Source: Methylotetracoccus oryzae (GTDB lineage: Bacteria; Pseudomonadota; Gammaproteobacteria; Methylococcales; Methylococcaceae). Taken from it: DNA of 64,000 nucleotides. Where the stretch lies: contig NZ_SRSH01000015.1 of the NCBI RefSeq assembly GCF_006175985.1, forward strand, positions 1 to 64,000. Direction: 5' to 3'. The translations under genes were made by a program, and so were the position numbers. Positions 26,312-38,548 of this stretch are shown one piece after another (the first letter of the stretch is position 1; every line of letters starts with the position of its first letter). Below the pieces are notes generated by a model. It had not been told where the DNA came from, did no database searches, and saw only the letters and a list, made by a program, of their open reading frames with translations.

Positions 26312-29248
26312 ATGATGCCGCACAGACCCTTGCTCACCCGAGACAAGCCCCAACGCGATCCCCAAACGCAAATTGACGCCGCGCTCGCGGCGATGGGGCG
26401 GGCATATGGGCCGCCGGGTGTACTGGTAAACGCCCGATTCGAGCTACTGCGATTTTTCGGTGAGTCAGAGCGCTATTTTGCGTTGCCCGCCGGTGTCGCG
26501 AACTTCTCTGTATTGGCGTTGTGCCGCGAGGAATTGCGCAACGAAGTCAAGATCCTTGCCTACCGCATGACGGAAGAACGCGTGGAGTCCCTGACGGGGA
26601 TCGGCACGGTACTTCCATTGGAGGGCGGGGCCTTGCGGGTCAGGCCGATACTGCGCCGGATCGAGTCGACCTCAGATGGGTCCGAACCGGCCATTCTGAT
26701 CAGTTTTGAGGAAAGCCCTGCCGAGTGCGTGCCGGTCGCCGATACCGAATCCGCCCAAGCTGATGAAGTCAGGCGTCTCAGAGATGAGCTCACTGGTACG
26801 CGGGAGCAAATGGAGGCCTTGATCAGGGCGTTGGAAGCCTCCAACGAGGAATTAGAGTCCCTGAACCAGGAGGCGCAGGCGTGCAGCGAGGAAATTCAGT
26901 CGTCCAACGAGGAACTCCAAGCGTCGAACGAGGAGTTGACCACGCTGAACGAGGAACTGCGCCACAAGTCGCTCGAATTGAGCCAGACCAACACCACGCT
27001 GGGCAACATCCAGAACTCGATCAATGCCGGCCTGGTGGTGGTGGACCGGGAAGGCAGGATCACCCGCTTCAACGCGATGGCGGTGCGAATCTTCGGCATG
27101 GTGGAAGGCGATATCGGTCAGCACATTTGTGGCGTGCCTTGCCATCTCGATCTGCCCCACCTGCGAGACCGAATCGAAGAGGTCATCGGCGATGGCGGAA
27201 AGACACTGGCCCAGCGCGTCGGTATCGGCGAGCGGCATTTCCTCATGCAAATCGTGCCCTACATCGGCGAGCACGATCAGTGCGAGGGTGCCGTGCTGAC
27301 CTTCACGGATATTTCGGAAATGCGGCGCGCCGAAAGGGAGCGGGAACTGGCCGAGGAGAAACTCAAGAAAAACCAGGCTCAACTGCTGACCTTTATCCAA
27401 CACGCGCCCATCAGCGTCGCAATGTTCGACCGGGGAATGAATTATCTGGCCGCTAGCGGCCGCTGGCTGGTGGACTACGGTAAGGGACAAGCCGACCTGA
27501 CCGGGTGCAACCATTACGAGTTGTACCCAGACTTACCCGGCCGTTGGAAGAGTATCCATCGGCGGTGTTTGGACGGCGCCACTCTGAAGAGCGACGAGGA
27601 TCCATGGGTTCAGAGCGATGGCAGTTGCCGCTGGCTGCGCTGGGCGGTGGTGCCCTGGATCGATAGCGAGGGAGAGATCGGCGGCATCATCATGTCCGCC
27701 GAGGACATAACCGACCATAGGCTCGCCCAGGAAGCGCTGCGCGAGAGTGAACACATCTACCGGGCCATCGGCGAATCCATCGACTATGGCGTCTGGATTT
27801 GCGCACCCGATGGCGGCAACACCTACGCCAGCGAATCATTCCTCAAGCTGGTGGGGCTTACGCAGGCACAATGCTCGGATTTCGGCTGGAGCGAAGTGCT
27901 GCATCCCGACGATGTCGAACGCACCGTGGCCGCCTGGAAGGAGTGCGTGCGCACCGGGGGCGTTTGGGACATGGAACATCGTTTCCTGGGCGTGGACGGC
28001 AACTACCACCCGGTTCTGGCGCGTGGCGTACCGGTTAGGGACGAGCGGGGCCAGGTGCTCTGCTGGGCAGGCATCAACCTCGATATTGGCCGCCTGAAAC
28101 AGGCTGAGGCCGCCCTCATCGAAGCCGACCAGCGAAAAGACGAATTCCTTGCGATGCTGGCCCACGAACTCCGCAACCCCCTGGCCCCCATCGGCAACGC
28201 CGTCGATATCCTCCGGCGGCCCAACCTCGACGCAGCCCAGATGGCCTGGTGCCGGGACATCATCGACCGCCAAACCGCGCAAATGACCCGGCTGGTCGAT
28301 GAGCTCCTGGATATTTTCCGCATCACCCGGGGCAAGATCGAACTCCTGAAAGCGCCGCTCGCCGTGGCAGATATCGTGCAACGGGCCATCGAGACCGTCC
28401 TCCCTTTGATCAACGAACGACGTCATGAACTCGCTGTCAACCTGCCGCCCGAACCGGTCTGGGTCGAGGGCGATATGGTCCGGCTGGCCCAGGCGGTGTC
28501 AAATCTGCTCAACAATGCCGCCAAATACACCAACCAGGGCGGACGGATTGAATTGACCGTCGAGTCTGGCGGCAACGAGGCTGTCATCCGGGTTCGCGAC
28601 ACTGGACAAGGCGTCGATGCCGCTGCATTGCCTCATCTGTTCATTCCGTTCTACCAGGTGAGTCGGACCCTAGACCGTTCCGAGGGCGGCTTGGGAATCG
28701 GGCTCTCATTAGTCAAAAAGCTGGTGGACCTGCATGGCGGCAGCGTAGCGGCTTTCAGCGCGGGGCGGGGCCATGGCAGCGAGTTCACGATCCGGCTGCC
28801 GCGCCTTTTGGACCCGCCGTCCGCCGGAGCCCAAACCGCGACCGCGGATTTTTCGCCCACAGGCGGACTCCGCATCCTGGTGGCGGAAGACAACCACGAT
28901 GTCGCCGAAAGCCTCGCCTTGTTGTTGCGGAATGACGGGCATGAGGTCTGGATCGCCTACGATGGCCCGAGTGCGCTGGAAATGGCGCAGGCCGAACGGC
29001 CGGATGTCGTGCTTCTGGATATCGGGCTACCGGGAATGGACGGTTGGGCGGTCGCCCGGTCGCTGCGGCGGTCCGAGAAAATAGGGAGGGTGCGGCTTAT
29101 CGCCCTGACAGGTTACGGGCGGCGAGAGGACCGTGAGAAGTCACGCGCCGCCGGGTTGGACGAACATCTGGTCAAACCGGTCAGGCTCGAAGCTTTGCGG
29201 CGCTTGCTGGCCGATTGCCCTAGGCTGGACGTCCCGCGATCGGGATAA
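26312..29248 (+). CDS. PAS hybrid histidine kinase, CheBR-derived
   Basis: This 978-residue kinase has an N-terminal PAS-like linker ([24 protein letters not shown], about 30-150). A glutamate-rich coiled coil (about 155-235) and three PAS domains (about 240-360, 365-475, 480-600) follow. HisKA has His618 (MLAHELRNPLAP), then HATPase_c (GGLGIGLSLVKKLVDLHGG). A C-terminal receiver has predicted phospho-Asp903 (VVLLDIGLPGMDG). The linker and coiled coil match those of the giant CheB-CheR kinase immediately downstream, but the CheB and CheR domains are absent. The start at 26312 has only a weak ribosome site. Confidence 0.92.
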   Translation: MMPHRPLLTRDKPQRDPQTQIDAALAAMGRAYGPPGVLVNARFELLRFFGESERYFALPAGVANFSVLALCREELRNEVKILAYRMTEERVESLTGIGTVLPLEGGALRVRPILRRIESTSDGSEPAILISFEESPAECVPVADTESAQADEVRRLRDELTGTREQMEALIRALEASNEELESLNQEAQACSEEIQSSNEELQASNEELTTLNEELRHKSLELSQTNTTLGNIQNSINAGLVVVDREGRITRFNAMAVRIFGMVEGDIGQHICGVPCHLDLPHLRDRIEEVIGDGGKTLAQRVGIGERHFLMQIVPYIGEHDQCEGAVLTFTDISEMRRAERERELAEEKLKKNQAQLLTFIQHAPISVAMFDRGMNYLAASGRWLVDYGKGQADLTGCNHYELYPDLPGRWKSIHRRCLDGATLKSDEDPWVQSDGSCRWLRWAVVPWIDSEGEIGGIIMSAEDITDHRLAQEALRESEHIYRAIGESIDYGVWICAPDGGNTYASESFLKLVGLTQAQCSDFGWSEVLHPDDVERTVAAWKECVRTGGVWDMEHRFLGVDGNYHPVLARGVPVRDERGQVLCWAGINLDIGRLKQAEAALIEADQRKDEFLAMLAHELRNPLAPIGNAVDILRRPNLDAAQMAWCRDIIDRQTAQMTRLVDELLDIFRITRGKIELLKAPLAVADIVQRAIETVLPLINERRHELAVNLPPEPVWVEGDMVRLAQAVSNLLNNAAKYTNQGGRIELTVESGGNEAVIRVRDTGQGVDAAALPHLFIPFYQVSRTLDRSEGGLGIGLSLVKKLVDLHGGSVAAFSAGRGHGSEFTIRLPRLLDPPSAGAQTATADFSPTGGLRILVAEDNHDVAESLALLLRNDGHEVWIAYDGPSALEMAQAERPDVVLLDIGLPGMDGWAVARSLRRSEKIGRVRLIALTGYGRREDREKSRAAGLDEHLVKPVRLEALRRLLADCPRLDVPRSG

Positions 29249-29376
29249 ACTGGGATTCTCCGTCGGAATGTGAGCCGAGCGCCCCTCGTCAGCGTGCCAC
29301 GGGCGGAATTCCTCATTGAGCGATCTAGTACCGGCCGAAAATAAACTCACACACATCTGAAGAAGGCGCGGTCGCC

Positions 29377-32300
29377 ATGACCAACGAATCCCCCTCCTTT
29401 CTGGTCGTCATCGGTGCCTCGGCCGGTGGTTTGCGGGCGCTACGCCCGCTGGTCGCTTCGCTCGAGCGCCATGGCCGGACGGCCTATGTCCTGGCTCAGC
29501 ATCTGTCTCCCGCCCATGTCAGCAATTTGGCCGAGATCCTGGGCTTCCATAGCGCGCTCACCATTCTCGGCGCCGATCAAGGCGCCCCCCTCCGGCCGGA
29601 TCATCTCTATGTTGCTCCGCCGGGACACGATGTCCTGGTGCGCGATGGACATCTGGAACTGCTCCCGCCAGAACCCTCCGCGTTCATCTCGCCTTCCATC
29701 GACAAGTTGTTCATCTCGGCAGCCGAAAGCTTCCGGGACCAAGCGGTTGGGGTGATCCTGTCCGGTTCCGGGCACGACGGCACGGTCGGCGTGGACGCCA
29801 TCCGGAAAGCGGGCGGTATCGTAATCATCCAGGCTCCCGTGGATGCGGATCAGGCCGCGATGCCAAGTTCCGCGCTGGAGCAACCAGGCCGCTGCTTCTG
29901 CGGAAACACAGAGGATATCGGCCGCTGGCTGAACAGCGTCGAAACCCTGCGCGAACGTCTGGGCGAAGGGCGGACGGAAGCCACCGCCTCGCCCTTCGAC
30001 GAATTGCTCTGGCTGGTCACCGAGGCCACACACCTCGATCTCAGCCAATACAAGGAAGCGACGCTGCGCCGTCAAACCACCCGGCGCTATCAGACTCTGG
30101 GCTTCGCTTCTCTTGAGGAGTATTTGGCCCACGCCAAAGGTAATCCCGAGGAACTCTCTCGGTTGCAAGCTTCCTTCCTGATTTCCGTCTCGTGCTTCTT
30201 TCGCGACCGGCCTGCTTTCCTCGCCTTGGAAAAGGCTCTCCGCGAATTGATCCTCGGCAAAAGGGAGGGCGACTCGATCCGGGTCTGGGTCGCAGGCTGC
30301 GCGACCGGCGAGGAGGCTTATTCCGTGGCGATCCTGCTCGGCGAGATTCTGGGCAATCGACTGGGCCGTTTCGATGCTCGGGTGTTCGCCACCGATGTCG
30401 ACCAGGAGGCCCTGGAATTCGCCCGCGCCGGGGTGTATTCATTCGAGGAGTTGGCCGATCTGGACCGCGAACGCTGGTTCAGGAAACAAGCGGGGGGTTG
30501 GCGCATCGCGAAAAAGCTGCGCGAACTGTGTGTCTTCTCGGTCCATGATCTGCTCAGCCACCCGCCCTTCATCAACATGGACCTGCTAACCTGCCGTAAC
30601 CTGCTGATCTATCTGAAACAGGAACAGCAAGAGACACTGCTCAAGGCCTTTCACTACGCATTGAAACCCGGCGGCCTGCTGCTGCTGGGAAGATCGGAGT
30701 CCACCGGATTCAACTCGCAACTGTTCGAGGCCATCGACACCAACCAGAGGCTCTACCGGCGCCGTCCGGCCTCGGCTATCTTCGCCCAGCCCCGCGCGTG
30801 GTTCGCCCCACCCGCGTGGCCGCAGCCTCGCTCGCATGCGAGGGCTAAACCCGGTCTTCCTGCGCAATCCCTGGAAGAGGCCGCACGCTCGGCCCTGGTG
30901 CGCCACGGCCCGCCCGGCGTATTGGTCAACGCCAAGTTCGAACCCTTGTATTTTTTCGGCCGGTCGGAACGGTATTTCAGCCTGCCTGGGAACGACTCCG
31001 ATTTCTCGCTGTTTTCACTGTGTCCCCGTGAATTGCGGGGCGAACTCAAGACCCTCGCCTACCGGATGGCGTGGGAAGACCTGGAAAGCCTACGGGGGAC
31101 TGGCGCGGCGCTGGTGTTGGATGATCGGGTCGTCTGGGCCTGGCCGGTCTTGCGCCGGGTCAAGTTGGTGCCGGACAGCACCGAATCGGCCTTTCTGATT
31201 CACTTCGAGGAAAGCCCCGCCAGCGCTGCGGGGGGCGTTCCGACCGAATCCGACCAGGCCGATGAGACCGCGCGCCTGAGGGAGGAATTGACGGATACGC
31301 GGGCACACCTGGAGGCGATGATCGAGGCGGTGGAGGCTTCCCACGAGGAATCGCAGTCCCTGAACGAGGAACTCCAGTCTTCCAGCGAGGAATTGCAGGC
31401 TTCCAATGAAGAGTTGCAGGCCTCCAACGAAGAACTGAAAACACTCAACGAAGCCTTACGGCTCAAGTCCGAGGAATCGGACCAGATCAACACCACGCTG
31501 AACAATATCCAGAACTCGATCTGCACCGGCCTGGTGGTGACGGATCGTGAAGGCAAGATAACCCGCTTCAACGCCCTCGCGGTACGGGTGTTCGGATTGG
31601 TGGCGAAAGACATTGGCCAGATGCTCTACGGCGTACCCTGCCATCTCGACCTCCCCGAGTTGCGTGATCAAATCAACGGAGTGATCACGGGTGGGGACAC
31701 GGTGGTGCAACGCGTCCACCAGGGCGATTTCCACTACCTGATGCAAATCGCGCCCTATATCAACGAATCAGGCGGGCGCGTCGGCGCCGTATTGACCTTC
31801 ACCGATATCTCGGAGATGCACCGGGCGGAAGTCCGGCAGGAAGAAGCGGAGGAGCGCTTCCGCTTATTCATGGACAACAACCCGGCCATCGCCTGGATCA
31901 AGGATGAAGCAGGGCGCCACGTCTACCTTAACAAGACCTACGAGGACTTCTTCAATGTGCGGCTGGAGGACTGGCGCGGCAAGACCGACCAAGACCTGTG
32001 GCCGCCGGAAATCGCCAGTTCCTTCATGGCCAATGACCGGGCGGTGCTGGCGGCTGGGCGCCCAATGGAGGTCGACGAGGAAACCCTGGACGAAGACGGC
32101 AAGCGCCGCATATGGCGCAATTGCAAGTTTTCTTTCGAGGATAGCGCCGGAATGCGCTACGTGGGGGGTATCGGCACGGATGTCACGGAACGCCGGCAAC
32201 TCGAGGAAACCCTGGCCCTGCGTGGACTGGCCCTCGATGCGGCCGCCAACGCCATCGTGATCACCGAATCCGACGGACACATCGAATGGGCCAACCAGGC

Positions 32301-35300
32301 ATTTCTTGCCTTGAGTGGCTATAGCCGGGCGGAAGTATTGGGCCGTACCCTGCACGAACTGGTGCATTCCGGCCAACAGAGCCGCGAATTCTTCGAGCAA
32401 CTGTGGCAAACCATCCGGTCCGGCCAGGTCTGGCAAGGGGAGTTGGTCAACCGGCGCAAGGACGGCAGCCTTTTTCATGAATACCAGACCATCACTCCGG
32501 TTAGAGGAGAAGACGGCCGTGTGTGCCGTTATGTGTCCATCAAGCAGGACATCACCGACCGCAAGAAGGCCGAAGCGGCCCTGCAAGAAAGCGAGCGCCG
32601 CTACCGTGAGTTGGTGCAAGACGCCAACAGCGCCATCCTCCGCTGGTCCCGCGACGGTCGCGTCACCTTCCTGAACGAATACGCCCAGTCGTTCTTCGGT
32701 TGGCGGACCGAGGAAATCGTTGGGAAGGAGGTCGGCATCCTGTTGCCGGCGCAGGGATCAACCGGCATCGACTACTCGGGCCTGGTCAAGGATATCGTCA
32801 GCCACCCGGATCGCTATCTCAACCACATCAATGAAAATGTTTGCCGGGATGGCCGCCGCGTCTGGATGGCCTGGACCAACCGCGCGATCTACGACGAGCA
32901 AGGCCGGGTGACCGGGATACTGGCCGTCGGCAGCGACATCACCGAGCGGAGGCGGGCCGAGGACGCACTACGCGAGAGCGAGGCGCGACTGCGGCTGGCG
33001 ACCGAGGCTGCCAGGATCGGCGCGTTTGACTTGAATGTCCGAACCGGCGTGAACATCTGGACGTCGGAATTGGAGGCGATGTACGGACTCGCACCGGGTG
33101 AATTTGGGCGGACGCAACCCGCTTGGGAGGAATTGGTCCACCCCGATGACCGCGCCGGTGCGGTCGCCAAAGTCGAGGAAACACTCGCCACGGGCAAGCC
33201 GGTGCAAACCGAATTTCGCATTGTCCGGCCCGACGGCAGCGTGCGTTGGATTGCCGGGCGGTTTCAGGGGTTCAAGGACACCGAGGGGAAGCCTTTGCGC
33301 CTCACAGGCGTCAACCTCGATATCACCGAGCGCCAGCAGGCGCAGAAGCGGTTGGAGGAAAGTCGGCAGCAGCTTGCGCTGGCCCTGGAGGCAGGACAAC
33401 TGGGCTTCTGGGACTGGGATGTGCCTAGCGGTGCGGTGCAATTCGGAGGCTGCTGGGCCACCATGCTCGGCTACGCCCCCTCAGACATCGAGCCTCATGT
33501 CCGCTCTTGGGAACGACTGGTTCACCCCGACGATCGCGAGTTCGTCATGGCGGCGCTAACCGACCATCTGGAGGGCCGCACCGAGCTCTACGAATGCGAA
33601 CACCGTCTTCGGCACAAGGACGGCTCCTGGCGCTGGATTCTGGACCGTGGGCAAGTGGTGGAACGGGACGCTGAGGGCAAACCGCGGCGGGCGATCGGTA
33701 CCCACGCCGATGTCACGGCGCTACGGACTGCGGCAGAGGCCTTGCGCGATAGCGAAGCGCGCATGCGGTTGGCCCAAGATGCGTCCCACGCCGGCACCTG
33801 GGAATGGATTCTGGACGGCAGTCGCAATTACTGGTCCGACACTCTGTGGGAACTTTATGGCCTGACGCTCGGCCAATGCGAGCCCAGCTACGCGGCATGG
33901 TTGGCTACTATCCACCCGGACGACCGCGGCCGGGTCGCCAGTCAGGTCAACGACGCGGCCAGCCAAGGCCGTGAATTCGAATCGCAATGGCGGGTCAATC
34001 GCCCGGCAGGACAGCCGACACGCTGGCTGATGGCACGGGGCCGTCCCATCATGGGGGTGGACGGCAAACCCGAACGCTACATCGGCATCGTCATCGATAT
34101 CACCGAGCGCTTGCGCGCCGAGGAGGCGGTTCGGGCCAGTGAATCCCGCTATCGCTCGCTGTTCGAAAACATGCTGGAGGGATTCGCCTATTGCCGCATG
34201 ATTTACGAGAACGGCCAGCCAAGCGACTTCACCTATCTCGATGTCAACCCCGCTTTCGAGCGCCTGACGGGACTGCACGACGTGATCGGGAAAAACGTCA
34301 CCGAAGTCATCCCAGGCGTGCGTGAAAAGGACCCGGAGCTTTTCGCCGTCTACGGCCGGGTCGCGGCGGGCGGCAAGCCGGAAAGGCTCGAGATATACCT
34401 ATCCGCTCTGGAAATGTGGTTTTACGTCTCCGCCTATGGGGTCGGCAGCGGGTGTTTTGTCGCCGTATTCGACGTCATCACCGAACGCAAACGAACCGAG
34501 GAAGAACTGGAGCGGTATCGCCACGATCTCGAACACCGGGTCGATCAACGCACCCGGCAACTGCAGGACGCCAACCGTGCCCTGGAGGAACGCGCGGCGG
34601 AGATCACCGACCTCTACAACCATGCGCCGTGTGGCTACCACTCCCTTGACGCCGACGGCATGATCGTTGCCATCAACGATACCGAACTGGCCTGGCTTGG
34701 CTACCGGCGCGAGGAAGTCGTGTCGCGCCTGAACATGGTCCAGATCCTTACCCCCGAAAGCGTGCGGGTCTTCGAGCAGAACTTCCCGCAATTCAAGGAA
34801 ACCGGTCAGGTCAACAACCTGGAACTCGAATTGGTCCGTAAGGACGGCTCCGTGCTGCCAGTCTCGTTGAGCGCCACGGCGGTGCGCGACAAAGACGGCC
34901 ATTATCTTCTTAGCCGGACGACGCTGTTCGACAACAGCGAACGCAAGGCGAAGGATCGGCACATCGCGCACCTCAACGCCGAGTTGGCGCGCCGCGTCGA
35001 GGAAGCCGAAGCCGCCAACCGCGCCAAGAGTGCCTTTCTGGCCAATATGAGCCACGAAATCCGCACCCCGATGAACGCCATCGTGGGCCTGACCCAATTG
35101 CTTGGCAAGGACCTCTCGGAACCGGGCCAGCGGGAACGGCTCGTCAAGATCCAGGAAGCGAATCACCATTTGCTGGCCATCATCAACGACATCCTCGACC
35201 TCTCCAAGATCGAGGCCGGCAAACTGACCCTGGAGACAGTGGATTTTTCCCCCGCCGCCCTGTTCGACCAAATCCGTTCCCTGATCGTGGAGAAAGCCCG

Positions 35301-36564
35301 AGACAAAGGCTTGAGCCTGCACTTCGTCACCGATGATTTACCGCCTGTATTGAGCGGCGACCCCACCCGTCTGCGCCAGGCGCTGCTCAATTACCTGGGA
35401 AACGCCATCAAGTTCACCGAGCAAGGCAGCATCCGCGTTGAGACATGCATCGTCGAGGACAGGGAAAACGACCTTTTGGTCCGCTTTGAGGTAAAGGACA
35501 CCGGCATCGGCCTCGAGGCTGCGCAAATCCACCGGTTGTTCAGTGCGTTTGAGCAGGCCGACAACAGCACCACGCGCAAATTTGGTGGCACCGGCTTGGG
35601 GCTGGTCATCACCCGCCAATTGGCCCAACTCATGGGCGGCAAAGCCGGAGCAGACAGTGAACCAGGCCGGGGCAGCACTTTCTGGTTCACCGCGCGCCTC
35701 GCCAAGCGCCCCGGCCTGACCCTGCCCGCCGCGTCGGGCGAGAAACCTGCCGCCGGCTCGGTCTGGCCCGGCAAGTTTCAGGCTGTCAGGATCCTGCTGG
35801 CCGAAGACAATCCAGTCAATCAGGAAGTCGCCCTGGAGCAACTGCGGAATACAGGGCTGGAGGTCGATCTGGCGGAGAATGGCCGGCAGGCCGTGGAGAT
35901 GGCGGCACGGGTTCCCTATGCGCTGATCCTCATGGACATGCAAATGCCGGAAATGGACGGCCTGGAAGCCACCCGGGCAATACGCCGCCTGCCGGAGCAC
36001 CGCGCTACGCCGATCCTCGCCATGACCGCCAATGCCTTCGGCGAGGATCGCCAAGCGTGTCTGGAAGCCGGCATGAACGACCATATCGCCAAGCCGGTGG
36101 AGCCAAAGGTGCTCCAGTCTAGCTTGGAGCGGTGGCTTCCGCCGCAGGAGGAAGTTGCGCCATACACACCCCCGCAAGGTGACCGGGCAACCGACGAAGC
36201 CACCTTGCTCGCAGGGTTAAGCACGATCCCTGGCCTGGATATCGAGTGCGGACTCACCTCGGTTCAAGGGAAGCTCCACTTTTATCACCGCATGTTACGG
36301 CGCTTCGCCGAAACGCATTCGGAAGAACCCGCCCGCCTGCGCGAGCGGTTGGCTGCCGACGATTTCATCGTGGCTCGGCGGCTCGCCCATTCCCTCAAGG
36401 GTGCTTCCGCGACCTTGGGCGCGAGCAGTGTGCAAGCGGCAGCGGCAATGCTCGAGTTAGAGATCAAGAATGGGCGCGGTGTGCCCGCTCTGCTGAAACT
36501 GGTCGAAGACCTGGAAAAGGAATTGCGGCCATTGGTCGAAGCGATCCTGGCGTTGCCGACTTGA
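29377..36564 (+). CDS. Giant CheB-CheR-PAS(10) hybrid kinase with REC and Hpt
   Basis: This 2395-residue fusion begins with a CheB methylesterase domain (about 6-190; triad Ser15, His42, Asp134) without the usual receiver. A CheR methyltransferase follows (about 205-470; SAM motif [11 protein letters not shown] near 307). Next come a PAS-like linker, a Glu-rich coiled coil and nine further PAS domains, making ten PAS-like modules. HisKA (His near 1893, [11 protein letters not shown]), HATPase_c, a receiver (Asp near 2186, [12 protein letters not shown]) and a C-terminal Hpt domain (His near 2338, [12 protein letters not shown]) complete it. It therefore holds a whole phosphorelay on one chain. 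No chemoreceptor gene is nearby, so the CheB/CheR parts may modify something other than a chemoreceptor. It follows the related kinase by 128 bases. Confidence 0.95.
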   Translation: MTNESPSFLVVIGASAGGLRALRPLVASLERHGRTAYVLAQHLSPAHVSNLAEILGFHSALTILGADQGAPLRPDHLYVAPPGHDVLVRDGHLELLPPEPSAFISPSIDKLFISAAESFRDQAVGVILSGSGHDGTVGVDAIRKAGGIVIIQAPVDADQAAMPSSALEQPGRCFCGNTEDIGRWLNSVETLRERLGEGRTEATASPFDELLWLVTEATHLDLSQYKEATLRRQTTRRYQTLGFASLEEYLAHAKGNPEELSRLQASFLISVSCFFRDRPAFLALEKALRELILGKREGDSIRVWVAGCATGEEAYSVAILLGEILGNRLGRFDARVFATDVDQEALEFARAGVYSFEELADLDRERWFRKQAGGWRIAKKLRELCVFSVHDLLSHPPFINMDLLTCRNLLIYLKQEQQETLLKAFHYALKPGGLLLLGRSESTGFNSQLFEAIDTNQRLYRRRPASAIFAQPRAWFAPPAWPQPRSHARAKPGLPAQSLEEAARSALVRHGPPGVLVNAKFEPLYFFGRSERYFSLPGNDSDFSLFSLCPRELRGELKTLAYRMAWEDLESLRGTGAALVLDDRVVWAWPVLRRVKLVPDSTESAFLIHFEESPASAAGGVPTESDQADETARLREELTDTRAHLEAMIEAVEASHEESQSLNEELQSSSEELQASNEELQASNEELKTLNEALRLKSEESDQINTTLNNIQNSICTGLVVTDREGKITRFNALAVRVFGLVAKDIGQMLYGVPCHLDLPELRDQINGVITGGDTVVQRVHQGDFHYLMQIAPYINESGGRVGAVLTFTDISEMHRAEVRQEEAEERFRLFMDNNPAIAWIKDEAGRHVYLNKTYEDFFNVRLEDWRGKTDQDLWPPEIASSFMANDRAVLAAGRPMEVDEETLDEDGKRRIWRNCKFSFEDSAGMRYVGGIGTDVTERRQLEETLALRGLALDAAANAIVITESDGHIEWANQAFLALSGYSRAEVLGRTLHELVHSGQQSREFFEQLWQTIRSGQVWQGELVNRRKDGSLFHEYQTITPVRGEDGRVCRYVSIKQDITDRKKAEAALQESERRYRELVQDANSAILRWSRDGRVTFLNEYAQSFFGWRTEEIVGKEVGILLPAQGSTGIDYSGLVKDIVSHPDRYLNHINENVCRDGRRVWMAWTNRAIYDEQGRVTGILAVGSDITERRRAEDALRESEARLRLATEAARIGAFDLNVRTGVNIWTSELEAMYGLAPGEFGRTQPAWEELVHPDDRAGAVAKVEETLATGKPVQTEFRIVRPDGSVRWIAGRFQGFKDTEGKPLRLTGVNLDITERQQAQKRLEESRQQLALALEAGQLGFWDWDVPSGAVQFGGCWATMLGYAPSDIEPHVRSWERLVHPDDREFVMAALTDHLEGRTELYECEHRLRHKDGSWRWILDRGQVVERDAEGKPRRAIGTHADVTALRTAAEALRDSEARMRLAQDASHAGTWEWILDGSRNYWSDTLWELYGLTLGQCEPSYAAWLATIHPDDRGRVASQVNDAASQGREFESQWRVNRPAGQPTRWLMARGRPIMGVDGKPERYIGIVIDITERLRAEEAVRASESRYRSLFENMLEGFAYCRMIYENGQPSDFTYLDVNPAFERLTGLHDVIGKNVTEVIPGVREKDPELFAVYGRVAAGGKPERLEIYLSALEMWFYVSAYGVGSGCFVAVFDVITERKRTEEELERYRHDLEHRVDQRTRQLQDANRALEERAAEITDLYNHAPCGYHSLDADGMIVAINDTELAWLGYRREEVVSRLNMVQILTPESVRVFEQNFPQFKETGQVNNLELELVRKDGSVLPVSLSATAVRDKDGHYLLSRTTLFDNSERKAKDRHIAHLNAELARRVEEAEAANRAKSAFLANMSHEIRTPMNAIVGLTQLLGKDLSEPGQRERLVKIQEANHHLLAIINDILDLSKIEAGKLTLETVDFSPAALFDQIRSLIVEKARDKGLSLHFVTDDLPPVLSGDPTRLRQALLNYLGNAIKFTEQGSIRVETCIVEDRENDLLVRFEVKDTGIGLEAAQIHRLFSAFEQADNSTTRKFGGTGLGLVITRQLAQLMGGKAGADSEPGRGSTFWFTARLAKRPGLTLPAASGEKPAAGSVWPGKFQAVRILLAEDNPVNQEVALEQLRNTGLEVDLAENGRQAVEMAARVPYALILMDMQMPEMDGLEATRAIRRLPEHRATPILAMTANAFGEDRQACLEAGMNDHIAKPVEPKVLQSSLERWLPPQEEVAPYTPPQGDRATDEATLLAGLSTIPGLDIECGLTSVQGKLHFYHRMLRRFAETHSEEPARLRERLAADDFIVARRLAHSLKGASATLGASSVQAAAAMLELEIKNGRGVPALLKLVEDLEKELRPLVEAILALPT

Positions 36565-37067
36565 ATGTGCAGGCCGAAGCGCCGCGCCTTTGGCGTTTCG
36601 GCTTCATTACTCCTTCTGCGGCTCGAAGCGCCGAGATTGCCCTTCAGTACAGTTGCCGAATCGATGACCGACGACCGTTTTCGGCGCGCGGCCCCAGTTC
36701 AAGCACATTGCCGAAAGCCGACCACGGGCGAAATCGGAACTTGGACCCCAGCATCCGCTTTGTTCGAAGACCTGCCGGCCAATGTGTGATTCCGGATGTC
36801 CGCTTCAGTCTGAAACGAGCCATCCAATGTCAGTCCTGTCGACCGCCTGCTTTGGGTCGAAAGCTCGCCTCCTACTGACCAGAGGGGCGCCGTTTCGATC
36901 ATTGGACCTGTCGACGGGGGCGAAGCATGACTCGGCTGGCTCAGTTGGTCATCGAATGCGCAGCCCGCCAGCCCGCCCCGCTGCTCGCGTCAACGCGTCC
37001 GCGATCTGCACCGAAGTCGCGAATGGCTATATGATCGAGCCCATTTCAAGGCAGATGGGAAGAGAGC
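36565..37067. other. Spacer with degenerate repeat-like sequence
   Basis: About 503 bases between the giant kinase and the EVE gene. Around 36820-36870 the sequence includes CTTTGGGTCGAAAGC, which resembles old gammaproteobacterial intergenic repeats. No gene was supported. Confidence 0.4.
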
Positions 37068-37526
37068 ATGCGCTACTGGCTGATGAAGTCCGAGCCGACC
37101 GAATTCAGTATCGACGATCTGGAGCAGCGGCCGAACCAGACCGAGCCCTGGGATGGGGTCAGGAACTACCAGGCCCGCAACATGATGCGGGACGACATGA
37201 AAGCGGGCGACGGGGTGCTGTTCTACCACTCCAACTGCACCGTCCCCGGTGTGGTCGGGATCGCTGAAATCGCGCGCGAGGCCTATCCGGATGCCACCGC
37301 GTTCGATCCGGAGCATGTCCATTACGATGCCAAGAGCACGCCCGAGAAGCCGGTCTGGTTGATGGTCGACGTGCGTTTCGTACGAAAGCTGCAGCGCACG
37401 ATCAGCCTGGCCGAGCTTCGCGATCAACCGGGGCTGGAGGGACTGCCGTTGATCCGACGTGCCAACCGGCTGTCGGTGATGCCGGTGACCGAGGCACAGT
37501 GGGCATTCATCCTGTCGCTGGAATAA
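37068..37526 (+). CDS. EVE domain protein
   Basis: This 152-residue protein is an entire EVE domain, a PUA-like fold that binds modified bases in nucleic acids. It has the characteristic start MRYWLMKSEPTEFSIDDL, the WDGVRNYQARNMMR pocket segment, GDGVLFYHS, and the tail PLIRRANRLSVMPVTEAQW. Many bacteria carry such stand-alone EVE genes near core metabolism. The ORF lies before the convergent cobW-type gene. A degenerate copy of its N-terminal third lies at 42537-42640. Confidence 0.92.
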   Translation: MRYWLMKSEPTEFSIDDLEQRPNQTEPWDGVRNYQARNMMRDDMKAGDGVLFYHSNCTVPGVVGIAEIAREAYPDATAFDPEHVHYDAKSTPEKPVWLMVDVRFVRKLQRTISLAELRDQPGLEGLPLIRRANRLSVMPVTEAQWAFILSLE

Positions 37527-37609
37527 ACCGACCGCTGGATGCTGACCTAGCCCGGTGCAGAAAGCATCGGTCGCTATAGGCTTGGCTTTATGCCGGCGGC
37601 CGCGCGCGC

Positions 37610-38548
37610 TCAGGCCAAATCGTGTTGGCCGCCGGTCATCGCAGCCGCGGCGTCGACCGGGTCTGGACCCGCCTCGGCGCGCCCGATCACGATCAGTTTC
37701 GTGCGCCGATCGGACGTTCCCCAACTCTCGCCCGGCTCCAGCGTCCAGCGCGCGCCCACCTGCTGGTACACCTGGCGGCGATCGGGATCGCTTTCCAGCG
37801 CAACGAACCCCTTGACCCGGTAGACGCCCTCACCGAAGCCTGACGCCAGGCGCTCGACTTCCTCGAGCGAAAGAGGGCGCTCCCATTCGAGGGTCCAGGT
37901 GCGAAACGCCTCGGGATGAGGCGGGAAGGCGGCGGCCGGCCTAAACGCAACGCGTTCGTGCGCATAGCCGAACAGGACCTCCAGTGGCACATCCGAGTGC
38001 CGGGCTTCGATCACTGGCGTTCCCGGCGCCTGCCCGGATACCCAGCCGCGGAGTTCCGACAGATCGCTGGTCGTCACCAGATCGGTCTTGTTGACGATGA
38101 GCAAATCGGCTTGCGCCAGTTGCCGCAACACGGTATCGCCGACATACCCATCGGTGGCCTGTGTGCGGATCTGCTCGGCATCCACCAGCACCAGGATGCC
38201 GTCCAGCGGCAACTCGTACATCTGCCCGTACTGGGCGATCTTCGCGGGATCGGCCACGCCGCTGGCCTCGATGATCACGTGGTCGAAGTCACCGGCCCGC
38301 GCCAGAATCGACGCGATGGCGGCCGCGAAACCGTTGACGAGGCTGCAGCACAGACAGCCGTCGGTCAACGCAATGGTGTCGCCGTCGTGGTCGCGGATCA
38401 AGGACGCGTCGATGTTGACGCTGCCGAAATCATTGACCAGTACGGCCATCCGCCGCCCGGCCGCCTGGGTCAGAATCTGATTCAACAGCGTGGTCTTGCC
38501 GGCGCCCAGGTAGCCGCCGATGACCGTGAAAGGGAGATGGCCCGTCAC
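37610..38548 (-). CDS. CobW/COG0523-family metal-chaperone GTPase
   Basis: This 312-residue G3E GTPase has Walker A GYLGAGKTT (12-20), the zinc-binding CxCC motif GCLCCS (Cys65, Cys67, Cys68), an NKTD guanine-specificity loop near 152, and a C-terminal CobW_C domain. Proteins of this class deliver zinc or cobalt to target enzymes in a GTP-dependent step. The start ATG overlaps the stop of the upstream amidohydrolase gene by 4 bases (ATGA), so the two are translationally coupled. This suggests it serves the neighbouring metal-dependent amidohydrolases. No His-rich metal loop is obvious in it. Confidence 0.9.
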   Translation of the reverse strand: MTGHLPFTVIGGYLGAGKTTLLNQILTQAAGRRMAVLVNDFGSVNIDASLIRDHDGDTIALTDGCLCCSLVNGFAAAIASILARAGDFDHVIIEASGVADPAKIAQYGQMYELPLDGILVLVDAEQIRTQATDGYVGDTVLRQLAQADLLIVNKTDLVTTSDLSELRGWVSGQAPGTPVIEARHSDVPLEVLFGYAHERVAFRPAAAFPPHPEAFRTWTLEWERPLSLEEVERLASGFGEGVYRVKGFVALESDPDRRQVYQQVGARWTLEPGESWGTSDRRTKLIVIGRAEAGPDPVDAAAAMTGGQHDLA

